Positions 4,947 through 10,287 of a DNA stretch of 27,616 nucleotides are shown here, piece by piece. How positions within the stretch are numbered: the first letter of the stretch is position 1; each line of letters opens with the position of its first letter. The notes below the pieces were generated by a model. That model was not told the origin of the DNA and searched no databases. It worked only from the letters and a program-made list of their open reading frames with translations. Source of the stretch: a virus; the IMG/VR virus record IMGVR_UViG_3300009505_000057, positions 1-27,616 of that record; one strand, given 5' to 3'. The translations under genes were made by a program, and so were the position numbers.

Positions 4947-5677
4947 ATCTTTCTGAGATTTCTTTGTCTTTCTTCATCCTTGGCAGTGGCATAGGATGTC
5001 TTTGTGTTTTGATTTTCTTTTGTTGGAAATAATCCAGCCCAAGAGTTTTTAATTGATTGCTCAATTCTTGCAATGGATTCTTTTTCGGTTAGGTCTTCAA
5101 GCTCCTTAAACTGTCTCTTAATTGTTGTATGAGTTAAAGGTTTTTTTATCTCTTTTCTGTGCTGAATCCAATCAGCCCAAGTTTCTTTGAATGAACTAGA
5201 TTTGTGGGGAAGCTCAACACTCTTATTTAATTCTTTTAATTCATTTAATTCTTTTAATTCATTGTTTGTTTTCACTTTGATTTCACTTTGATTTCGTTTG
5301 CGTTTCACTTGCGTTTCACTTGCGTTTCGAGTTGTTTGATAAGTCTCATATTTACAGACTCTTAGGTGTTTCGATTTAGGTGACACTAATTGATCAACCA
5401 TTTTCTGCTTTTCCAAAAGTCCAAGGAATCTAACAACTTTGCTTTTATTCCATTTCCAGCGATCAGCCCAAGTTCCAATAGAGTTGACAGACTCTCCCCT
5501 TTTGCAAGTTATCACTGTATCACCTATTAAAAAACTCCGCTCTGAATGATTACATTCCATGAGAATATCAAGCCATGCCTCTGCTTTGCTGAATACCCTT
5601 TTCTCTTGCCATAGCCAATGATCTCCAAGGCTTCTATGTATTAGGATGAATCCTTTGTTCTTTCTTTCTTCGTTCAT
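4943..5677 (-). CDS. Phage replication initiator / helicase loader, O-like
   Basis: A 244-residue protein. Residues 9-105 (GFILIHRSLGDHWLWQEKRV through WADRWKWNKSKVVRFLGLLE) form a winged helix typical of phage O / DnaD-type initiators: a WLDILMECNH helix, a GESVNSIGTWADRW recognition region and a KQKMVDQ wing. Residues 106-155 are a low-complexity linker containing ELKELNELKELN. Residues 165-225 (ETWADWIQHRKEIKKPLT, then IARIEQSIKNSWAGLFP) match the C-terminal helical module that contacts helicases in such proteins. The linker is encoded by the tandem DNA repeats at 5226-5335, a probable origin, as in lambda O. It lies directly upstream of the 51-residue gene and the helicase. The start at 5677 has no clear Shine-Dalgarno sequence. 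Confidence 0.82.
   Translation of the reverse strand: MNEERKNKGFILIHRSLGDHWLWQEKRVFSKAEAWLDILMECNHSERSFLIGDTVITCKRGESVNSIGTWADRWKWNKSKVVRFLGLLEKQKMVDQLVSPKSKHLRVCKYETYQTTRNASETQVKRKRNQSEIKVKTNNELKELNELKELNKSVELPHKSSSFKETWADWIQHRKEIKKPLTHTTIKRQFKELEDLTEKESIARIEQSIKNSWAGLFPTKENQNTKTSYATAKDEERQRNLRKI
5226..5335. repeat. Iteron-like tandem repeats within O-like gene, candidate replication origin
   Basis: Four 9-bp units TTTAATTC(T/A) fill 5226-5261. Six 11-bp units then follow at 5270-5335: TTTCACTTTGA twice, TTTCGTTTGCG, TTTCACTTGCG twice and the degenerate TTTCGAGTTGT. Eleven bases is not a multiple of three, so the repeat cannot be explained by repetition in the encoded protein, and it corresponds to about one helical turn. 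An AT-rich block beside iterons inside the initiator gene is the layout of the lambda origin. Confidence 0.65.
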
Positions 5678-5700
5678 GATTGCTTGAGCTTTCTAGGGCA

Positions 5701-5795
5701 TTATTCAATCTCTGAGAAGTTCATTCTGCAATTATTTTTTAGCCCAATAGCCGTAAACCATCCGCTCTTCCTCCGTCATTGTAATTATAGTTCAT
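5701..5795 (-). other. Leader region with chained tiny ORFs
   Basis: The stretch 5678-5846 has no gene over 20 codons, yet it carries a CACTACTAC leader and an ATG at 5795 (18 codons, MNYNYNDGGRADGLRLLG). This overlaps an ATG at 5779 in another frame (15 codons, MTEEERMVYGYWAKK), and a 7-codon frame at 5724 (MNFSEIE) ends in TAATG with a 2-codon frame. These could be regulatory leader peptides upstream of the O-like gene, or chance. Confidence 0.35.
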
Positions 5796-5798
5796 TGT

Positions 5799-5807
5799 GT
5801 AGTAGTG
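5799..5807 (-). promoter_or_regulatory. CACTACTAC leader motif before ATG at 5795
   Basis: The motif lies 3 bases before an ATG that opens only an 18-codon frame. Eleven bases (ACACTACTACA) match the antisense element at 9157-9170. The motif is preceded here by CTAACA instead of the usual AACCAAAA. Confidence 0.6.
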
Positions 5808-5826
5808 TTAGTGTTTTTAGATTTAT

Positions 5827-5843
5827 GTAACGTGTGACGTTAC
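5827..5843. repeat. Palindrome GTAACGT-GTG-ACGTTAC
   Basis: A 7-bp perfect inverted repeat 3 bases after the stop of the gene at 5847-6119. Its core TAACGTGTGACGTTA differs at one central base from the palindrome at 6155-6171, at the end of the next gene upstream. No T-tract follows on the minus strand. It is an operator or RNA hairpin candidate. Confidence 0.6.
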
Positions 5844-5846
5844 GAA

Positions 5847-6119
5847 TTATTTTTTCCATCCCATTGCGTGAATTGTGTCTTCATTAGCATCCTCTATGCC
5901 TCCCTTGATGTCCTCTATCAAAGCTTCGATGATGGTTGCTCTTGTTTGATTCCAAGGCTTGAATGAATACCACTCCATAACAATGCTGTTAGTGTCCGTG
6001 TTAGTCCAAGCTTTCCAATCTGGAGCATAGACATAAATTGCCCCGCCTTCTTCCGTTAGATCCTCATCCCATGTTGCCCCTTCTGGAAGTAGCTTCTCTA
6101 GTGATTTAATGTTTTTCAT
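5847..6119 (-). CDS. Small hypothetical protein (90 aa)
   Basis: The product begins MKNIKSLEKLLPEGATWDED, continues with an aromatic-rich strand region (AIYVYAPDWKAWTNTDTNS, IVMEWYSFKPWNQ) and ends with a helix (ATIIEALIEDIKGGIEDANE) and a WKK tail. I recognise no family. The start at 6119 has a one-base variant leader, CACTACCAC, 3 bases upstream. It is the third gene of the operon from module C and is bounded by the two ACGT palindromes. Confidence 0.8.
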   Translation of the reverse strand: MKNIKSLEKLLPEGATWDEDLTEEGGAIYVYAPDWKAWTNTDTNSIVMEWYSFKPWNQTRATIIEALIEDIKGGIEDANEDTIHAMGWKK

Positions 6120-6122
6120 TTT

Positions 6123-6131
6123 GTGGTAGTG
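6123..6131 (-). promoter_or_regulatory. Variant leader motif CACTACCAC before ATG at 6119
   Basis: It has the same position and flanks (AACCAAAAA before, AAA after) as the CACTACTAC leaders, with one changed base. If leaders pair with the 9157-9170 RNA, the change converts an A-U pair to an A-C mismatch and gives a natural weak-binding variant. Confidence 0.6.
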
Positions 6132-6154
6132 TTTTTGGTTTACGTTAGATTGCT

Positions 6155-6171
6155 ATAACGTGTCACGTTAT
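6155..6171. repeat. Palindrome ATAACGTG-T-CACGTTAT
   Basis: An 8-bp perfect inverted repeat about a single central base that includes the stop codon of the gene at 6168-6593. It is nearly identical to 5827-5843. Both sit at gene ends in the same operon. Confidence 0.65.
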
Positions 6172-6593
6172 GCTTTGAATACAGCCTTGATATCTACCAC
6201 CCTTCTTGAGTCTCTTTTCCTTGAGGCTGTATCAATAACAGTATTCCCGTTTTGGTCTAAGGCTAACAAGTGTCCTGTTACTGAAACAAAGTAAACAGTT
6301 CCAACTGGATCGTTAAGCTTCTGGATGCTTTTGCGTATGCCTCCAACTGTTGCTCTTTTTGGTATGTAAGATTTACGGCTTCTAACAGCAAATCCAAATC
6401 TGCGAAGTATGCCATGAGTAGCAGAGTTGCCCGTTCTAGTTGTCCAAGTGGATTGATATTGATCTGGGCTGATCCCTACATAAGCAAGGCAAGCTGAAAC
6501 GCAAACTCCCTTGAATGATTTCTTTCTAACTACGTGCTGGTTAAGGTAGCTAACTCCATTAACTTGTCGTGTTCTTTGTGCTGTAATTGTCAT
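6168..6593 (-). CDS. Putative C39/papain-fold cysteine protease-like protein
   Basis: A 141-residue basic protein. A Cys-containing helix start (KGVCVSACLAYVGI, Cys31 or Cys35), a later strand with GHLLALDQNG (His108) and VIDT (Asp121) reproduce the Cys-His-Asp order and spacing of papain-like and C39-type peptidases. The helix GILRRFGFAVRSRKS lies between. Many phages carry a similar small protein with this pattern in early regions. Whether it is an active protease is unproven, and no processing substrate is apparent. The start at 6593 has CACTACTAC 4 bases upstream. The stop codon lies inside a 17-bp palindrome. It is the second gene after promoter module C. Confidence 0.75.
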   Translation of the reverse strand: MTITAQRTRQVNGVSYLNQHVVRKKSFKGVCVSACLAYVGISPDQYQSTWTTRTGNSATHGILRRFGFAVRSRKSYIPKRATVGGIRKSIQKLNDPVGTVYFVSVTGHLLALDQNGNTVIDTASRKRDSRRVVDIKAVFKA

Positions 6594-6597
6594 TGTT

Positions 6598-6606
6598 GTA
6601 GTAGTG
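6598..6606 (-). promoter_or_regulatory. CACTACTAC leader motif before ATG at 6593
   Basis: The leader reads AACCAAAAACACTACTAC followed by AACA and the ATG. Twelve bases (ACACTACTACAA) match the antisense element at 9157-9170. Confidence 0.75.
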
Positions 6607-6633
6607 TTTTTGGTTTCTGTTAGTAATTCAATT

Positions 6634-6927
6634 TTAGCAAAGATGATCTCCCATGCTTGCCCTTCCTAGTGTTCCTAATTGGTCGCAATAGGCTTTCCAT
6701 TCATTTTGAAATTCTCCCTCTTGGAATTTATCCTCTAAGATGTCTTGCGCATCCCAATAAGCTTGTGAACATGTTGCCGCTTCCCAGCTAGCCCCGTTTT
6801 CAAGCTTATTCCTTACAGTGTTTTTGCGCCTCTCAAATTTCAAGATTGCAGCAATGGCTTTCTTGTTAGCAATTGAAGCATTTTTAATGTCTGCTTCAAC
6901 TTCGCTTTTTAGTGTGATCCAATTCAT
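6634..6927 (-). CDS. Small hypothetical helical protein (97 aa)
   Basis: The product begins MNWITLKSEVEADIKNASIA and is mostly helical: a basic segment (NKKAIAAILKFERRKNTVRNKL), then WEAATCSQAYWDAQDILEDK and an acidic end. No family is recognised. The start at 6927 has CACTACTAC one base away. It is the first gene after promoter module C and heads the operon that leads into the replication genes. Confidence 0.78.
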   Translation of the reverse strand: MNWITLKSEVEADIKNASIANKKAIAAILKFERRKNTVRNKLENGASWEAATCSQAYWDAQDILEDKFQEGEFQNEWKAYCDQLGTLGRASMGDHLC

Positions 6928-6928
6928 G

Positions 6929-6937
6929 GTAGTAGTG
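6929..6937 (-). promoter_or_regulatory. CACTACTAC leader motif before ATG at 6927
   Basis: The motif lies one base before the ATG, after AACCAA. Ten bases match the antisense element at 9157-9170. Confidence 0.7.
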
Positions 6938-7020
6938 TTGGTTGTTTGTTTGGTTGCGGTCGTTCCCGCTGATGATTAAAACTTAGCCATAAGATTAATA
7001 AAAGGCTAGCACTAAATCAA
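6938..7020 (-). promoter_or_regulatory. Promoter and leader module C
   Basis: TTGATT (7015-7020), a 17-base spacer and TAATCT (6992-6997) form the best sigma70-like pair of the three modules. TAATCATCAGCGGGA follows near the expected transcription start, then CGCAACC and the CACTACTAC leader. Positions 7000-7019 are identical to 1371-1390 of module A. It should drive the operon 6927 to 3221, including the replication genes. Confidence 0.62.
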
Positions 7021-7035
7021 AGTGATTGCATTTCC

Positions 7036-7050
7036 CCTTATAGAATAAGG
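7036..7050. terminator. Hairpin upstream of module C (weak terminator candidate)
   Basis: CCTTAT-AGA-ATAAGG is a 6-bp inverted repeat, and flanking TGCA sequences can extend the pairing. It lies between the stop of the phosphoesterase gene (7098) and promoter module C. Eight T follow on the plus strand 14 bases later, but no T-tract follows on the minus strand. Confidence 0.35.
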
Positions 7051-7097
7051 CTTTGCATAGCATCTTTTTTTTAGGCTAGCCCTTTGTTAGATACAAA

Positions 7098-7961
7098 TTA
7101 GGTAAAAATCTGTTCGCATTTCATTGCTCCCTTATACATGAAGAATCGCAAAAAGCACCCGCCCAAAGGCTTCGGAGGTCGCTCGTTTAAGTTATGAAAA
7201 TCGTAACCATCTGGATCATATTCTTGCTTGTAAGTTGGCAAGGCAATGTGAACTTGATCCTTCAAACTTCTTTGCCCTTGTTCGCTGATAATTTCTTGAA
7301 CTTGAGTTAATGCCCACCGCTCATGAATGTGACCAGCAACAACCATATCCGCTTGGGGTAAATATGTCGATCTTCTGTTGGCTTTGATCGTTCCCTTTGT
7401 TACAGGTCCTCCCCCTCCCGCTCCGTGATGATAAGCCATTTTTTGAGTGTGACTTCTGCCACCATAAATCCCCCTAAAGAAAACCCATCCACCGATTCCA
7501 CCCGTAACAATGTTAGAGCCTCCAAATCTCATGCGCTCACAAAATCTTTCTATTACGTCTGTATCATTATTGCGGAGGTTAGAAATCTCATGGTTGCCTC
7601 TTGAAGCAAAGCAAAAATGATCCTTGTAGGGTTTCATCCAATCGGCTGATTTGTTTACCACTTGATCCAAGTAGTTATCTTCATCTAAATCACGCCTCAT
7701 TCCGCTACGGCTTCTACGTGGATCATAACGCCCTTGCATGAGGCAAAACAGATCTCCAAAAGCCATAATTGGAGCATCTCGTTTTACAGCCTCATCAAAA
7801 TCACGCTTCAACAAATTAAGATCCGCATGAGCATTATCCCAATGCCAATCTGAGGTTAGGAGAACGTATTGCTCCCATCCTTTTTCTACAGGTCTATCTG
7901 GCACGTTCATTGTTAGAAGTGCCACATCATTCATCTTATTAATCTTCCAGTTTTTGCTCAT
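7098..7961 (-). CDS. Calcineurin-like metallophosphoesterase
   Basis: A 287-residue protein with the metal-binding motifs of the family in order: SDWHWDN (Asp38, His40), FGDLF (Asp70), RGNHE (Asn123, His124), the HHG at 178-180 and GHIHER (His211, His213). Members hydrolyse phosphoesters using two metals and include Mre11/SbcD-type nucleases, cyclic nucleotide phosphodiesterases and protein phosphatases. Its place beside an exonuclease, a PD-(D/E)XK-like protein and an SSB-like protein suggests work on DNA ends or nucleotides. The substrate cannot be read from the sequence. The start at 7961 follows an A-rich leader (AAAACAAACTAAACTT) without a Shine-Dalgarno sequence. The gene is the last before promoter module C. 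Confidence 0.9.
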   Translation of the reverse strand: MSKNWKINKMNDVALLTMNVPDRPVEKGWEQYVLLTSDWHWDNAHADLNLLKRDFDEAVKRDAPIMAFGDLFCLMQGRYDPRRSRSGMRRDLDEDNYLDQVVNKSADWMKPYKDHFCFASRGNHEISNLRNNDTDVIERFCERMRFGGSNIVTGGIGGWVFFRGIYGGRSHTQKMAYHHGAGGGGPVTKGTIKANRRSTYLPQADMVVAGHIHERWALTQVQEIISEQGQRSLKDQVHIALPTYKQEYDPDGYDFHNLNERPPKPLGGCFLRFFMYKGAMKCEQIFT

Positions 7962-8009
7962 AAGTTTAGTTTGTTTTTAAATTCTAAATTACGGCTTAAA
8001 ATCTGTTTG

Positions 8010-8027
8010 TGTATCAAACGTGATACA
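8010..8027. repeat. Inverted repeat TGTATCA-N4-TGATACA
   Basis: A 7-bp perfect inverted repeat in the 76-base gap between the PD-(D/E)XK-like gene and the phosphoesterase gene. No T-tract follows on the minus strand, so it fits an operator or an RNA hairpin better than a terminator. Confidence 0.5.
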
Positions 8028-8037
8028 AATATTAACA

Positions 8038-8385
8038 TCAAAATTCTATTTCATCTCTAACATCAATTAATCTAACCTCCCACTTCATCGCCTTGCCCCC
8101 CCTCTTCACTTTCAGCTTTCTCCAGCCGTGAATGTGAACTTGCCAGCCAGCCCTTAAAATTTTCTCTAAGTTCTCACTGGCTAACATTTTCTTCAATCTA
8201 GCAGAAACTCCAGATCCAGAAGTCGTCTGGACGGCTAAAGTCTCCCCGTCTTTAATTGCTAGAACGTCTATAATGCCAAATAGATCATGCCTACGCTTCG
8301 TGAAGCTACACCACCTCTCTACAACCTGTGCTGTATAGCCCTCGTCTCTGAGTAGCTTTAAAGTTCTTTGCGTGGGGCTACTCAT
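8038..8385 (-). CDS. PD-(D/E)XK-like (VRR-NUC/resolvase-type) small protein
   Basis: A 115-residue basic protein beginning MSSPTQRTLKLLRDEGYTAQ, which continues RRHDLFGIIDVLAIKDGETL and then AVQTTSGSGVSARLKKM. The order helix, then D-x(5)-D before a strand and a short turn, then a strand with V-Q-T-T, is that of a small PD-(D/E)XK nuclease fold often seen in phages. Position Q53 sits where an acidic residue is usual, so catalysis may be altered. It overlaps the exonuclease gene by 4 bases (ATGA), suggesting that the two work on the same DNA intermediates. A role in recombination or end processing is inferred. Confidence 0.75.
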   Translation of the reverse strand: MSSPTQRTLKLLRDEGYTAQVVERWCSFTKRRHDLFGIIDVLAIKDGETLAVQTTSGSGVSARLKKMLASENLEKILRAGWQVHIHGWRKLKVKRGGKAMKWEVRLIDVRDEIEF

Positions 8386-9089
8386 AAAATTCTTTCTGCA
8401 ATGCCTCTTTCCATTGCAACATCATTTGTTAGATACTTCAATGCTAGATTTACATCGGTCTTTAGAACTTGGTGAAAGTTTTTGCCCTCTACGCCTTCAA
8501 ATTTAAGCATCTCTTTACTTTTTATTTTCCCGCATCCTTCATCTTTACCAAAAAGCCCTAGCTGCTTGCAAGCGTTCTCAGAACTACAGTAACTTGGGTA
8601 GCTATCCCCAAACATGTAAATCTGTGAAAGGTCAACAAACTGATCTGTTAGGTAGCCTCTTGTATTGACTACAGCATGAGGAACTAAAACGCCAAGCTTC
8701 CAGCTTCTAACAATAATATGCCTTGGATCAAAACATTCCTTATTGTTAGATCCGCTCCAATAGCACCAAGGATTATGACTTGTTCTAAAGTATCCCCAAA
8801 ACATTTCTAAAATTTCTTCTTCTGCAACTTCGCAAAGGACTTGCACCTCCCTAGATTGTGCCTTGTTTAATCCTATAGCGCAAATCTTGCTGGTATGAGG
8901 ATTTAAAGCTGCCTTGTCTAACAGACTTTGCTTGTATCCTTTTTCTGCAGCTTCAAGTTTCGCTTCTATCTTTTCGGGGTCTTTTAAGTTCCCAAGTTTT
9001 ACGTCACTTGAGTTAAAAGGCTTTGCGAATTTCAGAATGTCATCATCTGAATAAGGTGCGGTTTCTATGTCGAAAATATTTGTTTCCAT
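8382..9089 (-). CDS. DnaQ-like 3'-5' exonuclease
   Basis: From ATG at 9089 the product begins METNIFDIETAPYSDDDILK (235 residues). FDIET is the Exo I motif of DEDD exonucleases (Asp and Glu bind metal). The middle segment with FDPRHIIVRSWKLGV and the later LTDQFVDLSQIYMF fit Exo II-region strands, and ALKYLTNDVAMERGIAERIL fits Exo III (Tyr..Asp). It resembles the free-standing proofreading-type exonucleases related to family B polymerases (PolB_exo2-like). No polymerase gene is in the window. A GTG nine codons upstream would extend the frame but lies inside the terminator stem at 9108-9147, so I reject it. The terminator T-tract ends 6 bases before this ATG. Confidence 0.82.
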   Translation of the reverse strand: METNIFDIETAPYSDDDILKFAKPFNSSDVKLGNLKDPEKIEAKLEAAEKGYKQSLLDKAALNPHTSKICAIGLNKAQSREVQVLCEVAEEEILEMFWGYFRTSHNPWCYWSGSNNKECFDPRHIIVRSWKLGVLVPHAVVNTRGYLTDQFVDLSQIYMFGDSYPSYCSSENACKQLGLFGKDEGCGKIKSKEMLKFEGVEGKNFHQVLKTDVNLALKYLTNDVAMERGIAERIL

Positions 9090-9095
9090 GTCTTT

Positions 9096-9147
9096 AAAAA
9101 ATAATAAGCCCCCCACCCAAAAAGAACGATAATTTTAGGAGGGGGGC
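9096..9147 (-). terminator. Intrinsic terminator / possible attenuator
   Basis: On the minus strand GCCCCCC (9147-9141 side) pairs with GGGGGGC (9114-9108 side), extended by two more pairs after one A-A mismatch. It is followed by TTATTATTTTTT (9107-9096), a good U-tract. It ends the SSB-like gene transcript. Because the exonuclease ATG is at 9089, read-through would be needed for expression from upstream, so it may act as an attenuator. Confidence 0.8.
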
Positions 9148-9156
9148 AGTTTTTGT

Positions 9157-9170
9157 ACACTACTACAAAT
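9157..9170 (-). ncRNA. 3' UTR element antisense to CACTACTAC leaders
   Basis: Two bases after the stop of the SSB-like gene the minus-strand RNA reads AUUUGUAGUAGUGU. This is the exact complement of ACACUACUACAAAU before the ATG at 2665, and 10-13 bases of it match six other leaders. The terminator at 9096-9147 follows within 10 bases, so a 3'-UTR-derived small RNA of about 75-80 bases with this seed is conceivable. The complementarity is seen directly. Its use is inference. Confidence 0.5.
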
Positions 9171-9172
9171 TA

Positions 9173-9760
9173 TTAAAAGGGGATTTCTTCGATCTCTTCA
9201 ACGTCTGCTTCTAACCCTGCGCTTGTTGGAGCTTCAACCTTGCCAGCTATCCAATCTGGAAGCTTGCTGAAAGCCTCTGGATCATGGTTGTAAGGATCAT
9301 AAATTACAGGCGTTGCTTCTGGCTCAATTTTTTCTTTGCTTTCTGATGGCTCAACATCTGCAATATTAGCATAAATCCTTGATCCGTCTGCAGAGGTTTG
9401 ATGCTTAATCTTGAGCATACAAGAAACGCCTAACAGCTTTTTAAGATCGAATCCCTGTAATTCTTCTTGGGTAAATTCTCGATCTCTCCAGCTTTCTAAC
9501 AGCAAACGCAAAGAGGCTTTAGGAGCTAGAGAGCAAGTGAATGTTCTGCTGATTTGCGCTCTGCCTTCTTGTGTCTCTCCGTCTTTTGTCCACTCTCTAA
9601 CAATAGAGGGGATTTCCCAAGTAACAATAACTTGGTTTTTTACACCATAGCTTGTTTCTTGTTCTCCAATTCCTGCAATGGTTACGCAAATTGCCTCATG
9701 TCTTCCTTTTGGGATTGGCTCGTAATCATTGCTCTTGCTACTATTTTCTTTTATAATCAT
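9173..9760 (-). CDS. Single-stranded DNA-binding protein-like, with SSB-type acidic tip
   Basis: A 195-residue protein. Residues 15-140 (YEPIPKGRHEAICVTIAGIG, KNQVIVTWEIPS, ISRTFTCSL, LLGVSCMLKIKH, SRIYANIADVEPS) give a beta-rich OB-fold pattern like phage ssDNA-binding and DUF669-type replication proteins. The middle contains LRLLLESWRDREFTQEELQG. The last residues are DVEEIEEIPF, matching the acidic D/E-rich tip ending in I-P-F with which bacterial SSB recruits repair and replication proteins. It leads a block with the exonuclease and nuclease-like genes. The start at 9760 has an A-rich leader, AACAACAAAAATAAAAACCG, without a Shine-Dalgarno sequence. The 3' UTR carries the antisense element and a terminator. 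Confidence 0.75.
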   Translation of the reverse strand: MIIKENSSKSNDYEPIPKGRHEAICVTIAGIGEQETSYGVKNQVIVTWEIPSIVREWTKDGETQEGRAQISRTFTCSLAPKASLRLLLESWRDREFTQEELQGFDLKKLLGVSCMLKIKHQTSADGSRIYANIADVEPSESKEKIEPEATPVIYDPYNHDPEAFSKLPDWIAGKVEAPTSAGLEADVEEIEEIPF

Positions 9761-9816
9761 CGGTTTTTATTTTTGTTGTTTATGCCTTTTAGCGTTTTGC
9801 TTTTCGGCTTGTCGCA

Positions 9817-10116
9817 TCATTGCGATGCCCCAAGTTTTAGATTACTTTCGTGAAAAGATAAAGCTTCAAATAGCATTAAACAAAATAAAGCCATCACTGC
9901 CACTTTCTTTTTTACATGCAATCCACCATATAAGGCGCAAATCACTTGGTCTAAATTGGTTATGATTTGCGGATCACTTTCTACAGTAGCAAAAATAGGA
10001 ACATCATCACCATAAGAGCAAACCATTACCACTCTTTTATCCAATGAGATTTCTATCCCGTGAGGCTGGGGATTCATTGTTAGCTCTGGATCTTCTTCAG
10101 CCGTGTAAGAATACAT
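9817..10116 (-). CDS. Small hypothetical protein with C-terminal hydrophobic segment (99 aa)
   Basis: I chose ATG at 10116 because it overlaps the TAA of the preceding gene as TAATG. A longer TTG start at 10122 is possible but unlikely. The product begins MYSYTAEEDPELTMNPQPHG, has a strand-rich middle (IEISLDKRVVMVCSYGDD, VPIFATVESDPQ) and near the end a hydrophobic stretch (VAVMALFCLMLFEAL) long enough for a membrane span. No family is recognised. It is the last of three small coupled genes after the lysis cassette. Confidence 0.7.
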   Translation of the reverse strand: MYSYTAEEDPELTMNPQPHGIEISLDKRVVMVCSYGDDVPIFATVESDPQIITNLDQVICALYGGLHVKKKVAVMALFCLMLFEALSFHESNLKLGASQ

Positions 10117-10286
10117 TACCAATGCTTGTGATTAGCCTCAAAATATTTTTCGTCTGCCTCTCGCTTTAAATCCTCCAAGTTTTTTTTATTAACCTCGGAA
10201 AAGATCCAACTAACAAAAGCACAACAAAGACTAAAAATCATCAATGCGAATAAGAAATAAAGCCAAATTGTTACGGGTAGAGGCAT
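10116..10286 (-). CDS. Small single-span membrane protein (56 aa)
   Basis: ATG at 10286 lies one base after the TAA of the preceding gene. The longer frame from 10331 needs a TTG and a 44-base overlap, so I prefer this start. The product begins MPLPVTIWLYFLFALMIFSL and continues CCAFVSWIFSEVN, one strong transmembrane helix, then a charged helix (KKNLEDLKREADEKYFEANH). A short N-terminus, one span and a charged cytoplasmic-type tail fit small holin- or spanin-like proteins, but its place after the cassette does not settle this. Its stop overlaps the next ATG (TAATG). Confidence 0.7.
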   Translation of the reverse strand: MPLPVTIWLYFLFALMIFSLCCAFVSWIFSEVNKKNLEDLKREADEKYFEANHKHW

Positions 10287-10287
10287 A

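Noticed and set aside
8759-8767. DnaA boxes (TTATNCACA) that the DnaA-IV-like protein might bind
   Set aside because: I did not find a convincing TTATCCACA-type box in either orientation by eye. A motif scan would be needed to be certain.
9090-9116. Nine-codon GTG extension of the exonuclease gene
   Set aside because: The extension is encoded by the stem and U-tract of the terminator. The conserved FDIET motif lies just after the ATG at 9089.
9554-9965. Plus-strand open frames around 9411-9965
   Set aside because: They lie antisense to the SSB-like and neighbouring genes. Their hydrophobic, Cys/Phe/Leu-rich products are typical of shadow frames in AT-rich DNA.
10117-10122. TTG start at 10122 for the 9817-10116 gene
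   Set aside because: The ATG at 10116 overlaps the preceding stop as TAATG, a pattern used many times in this window.
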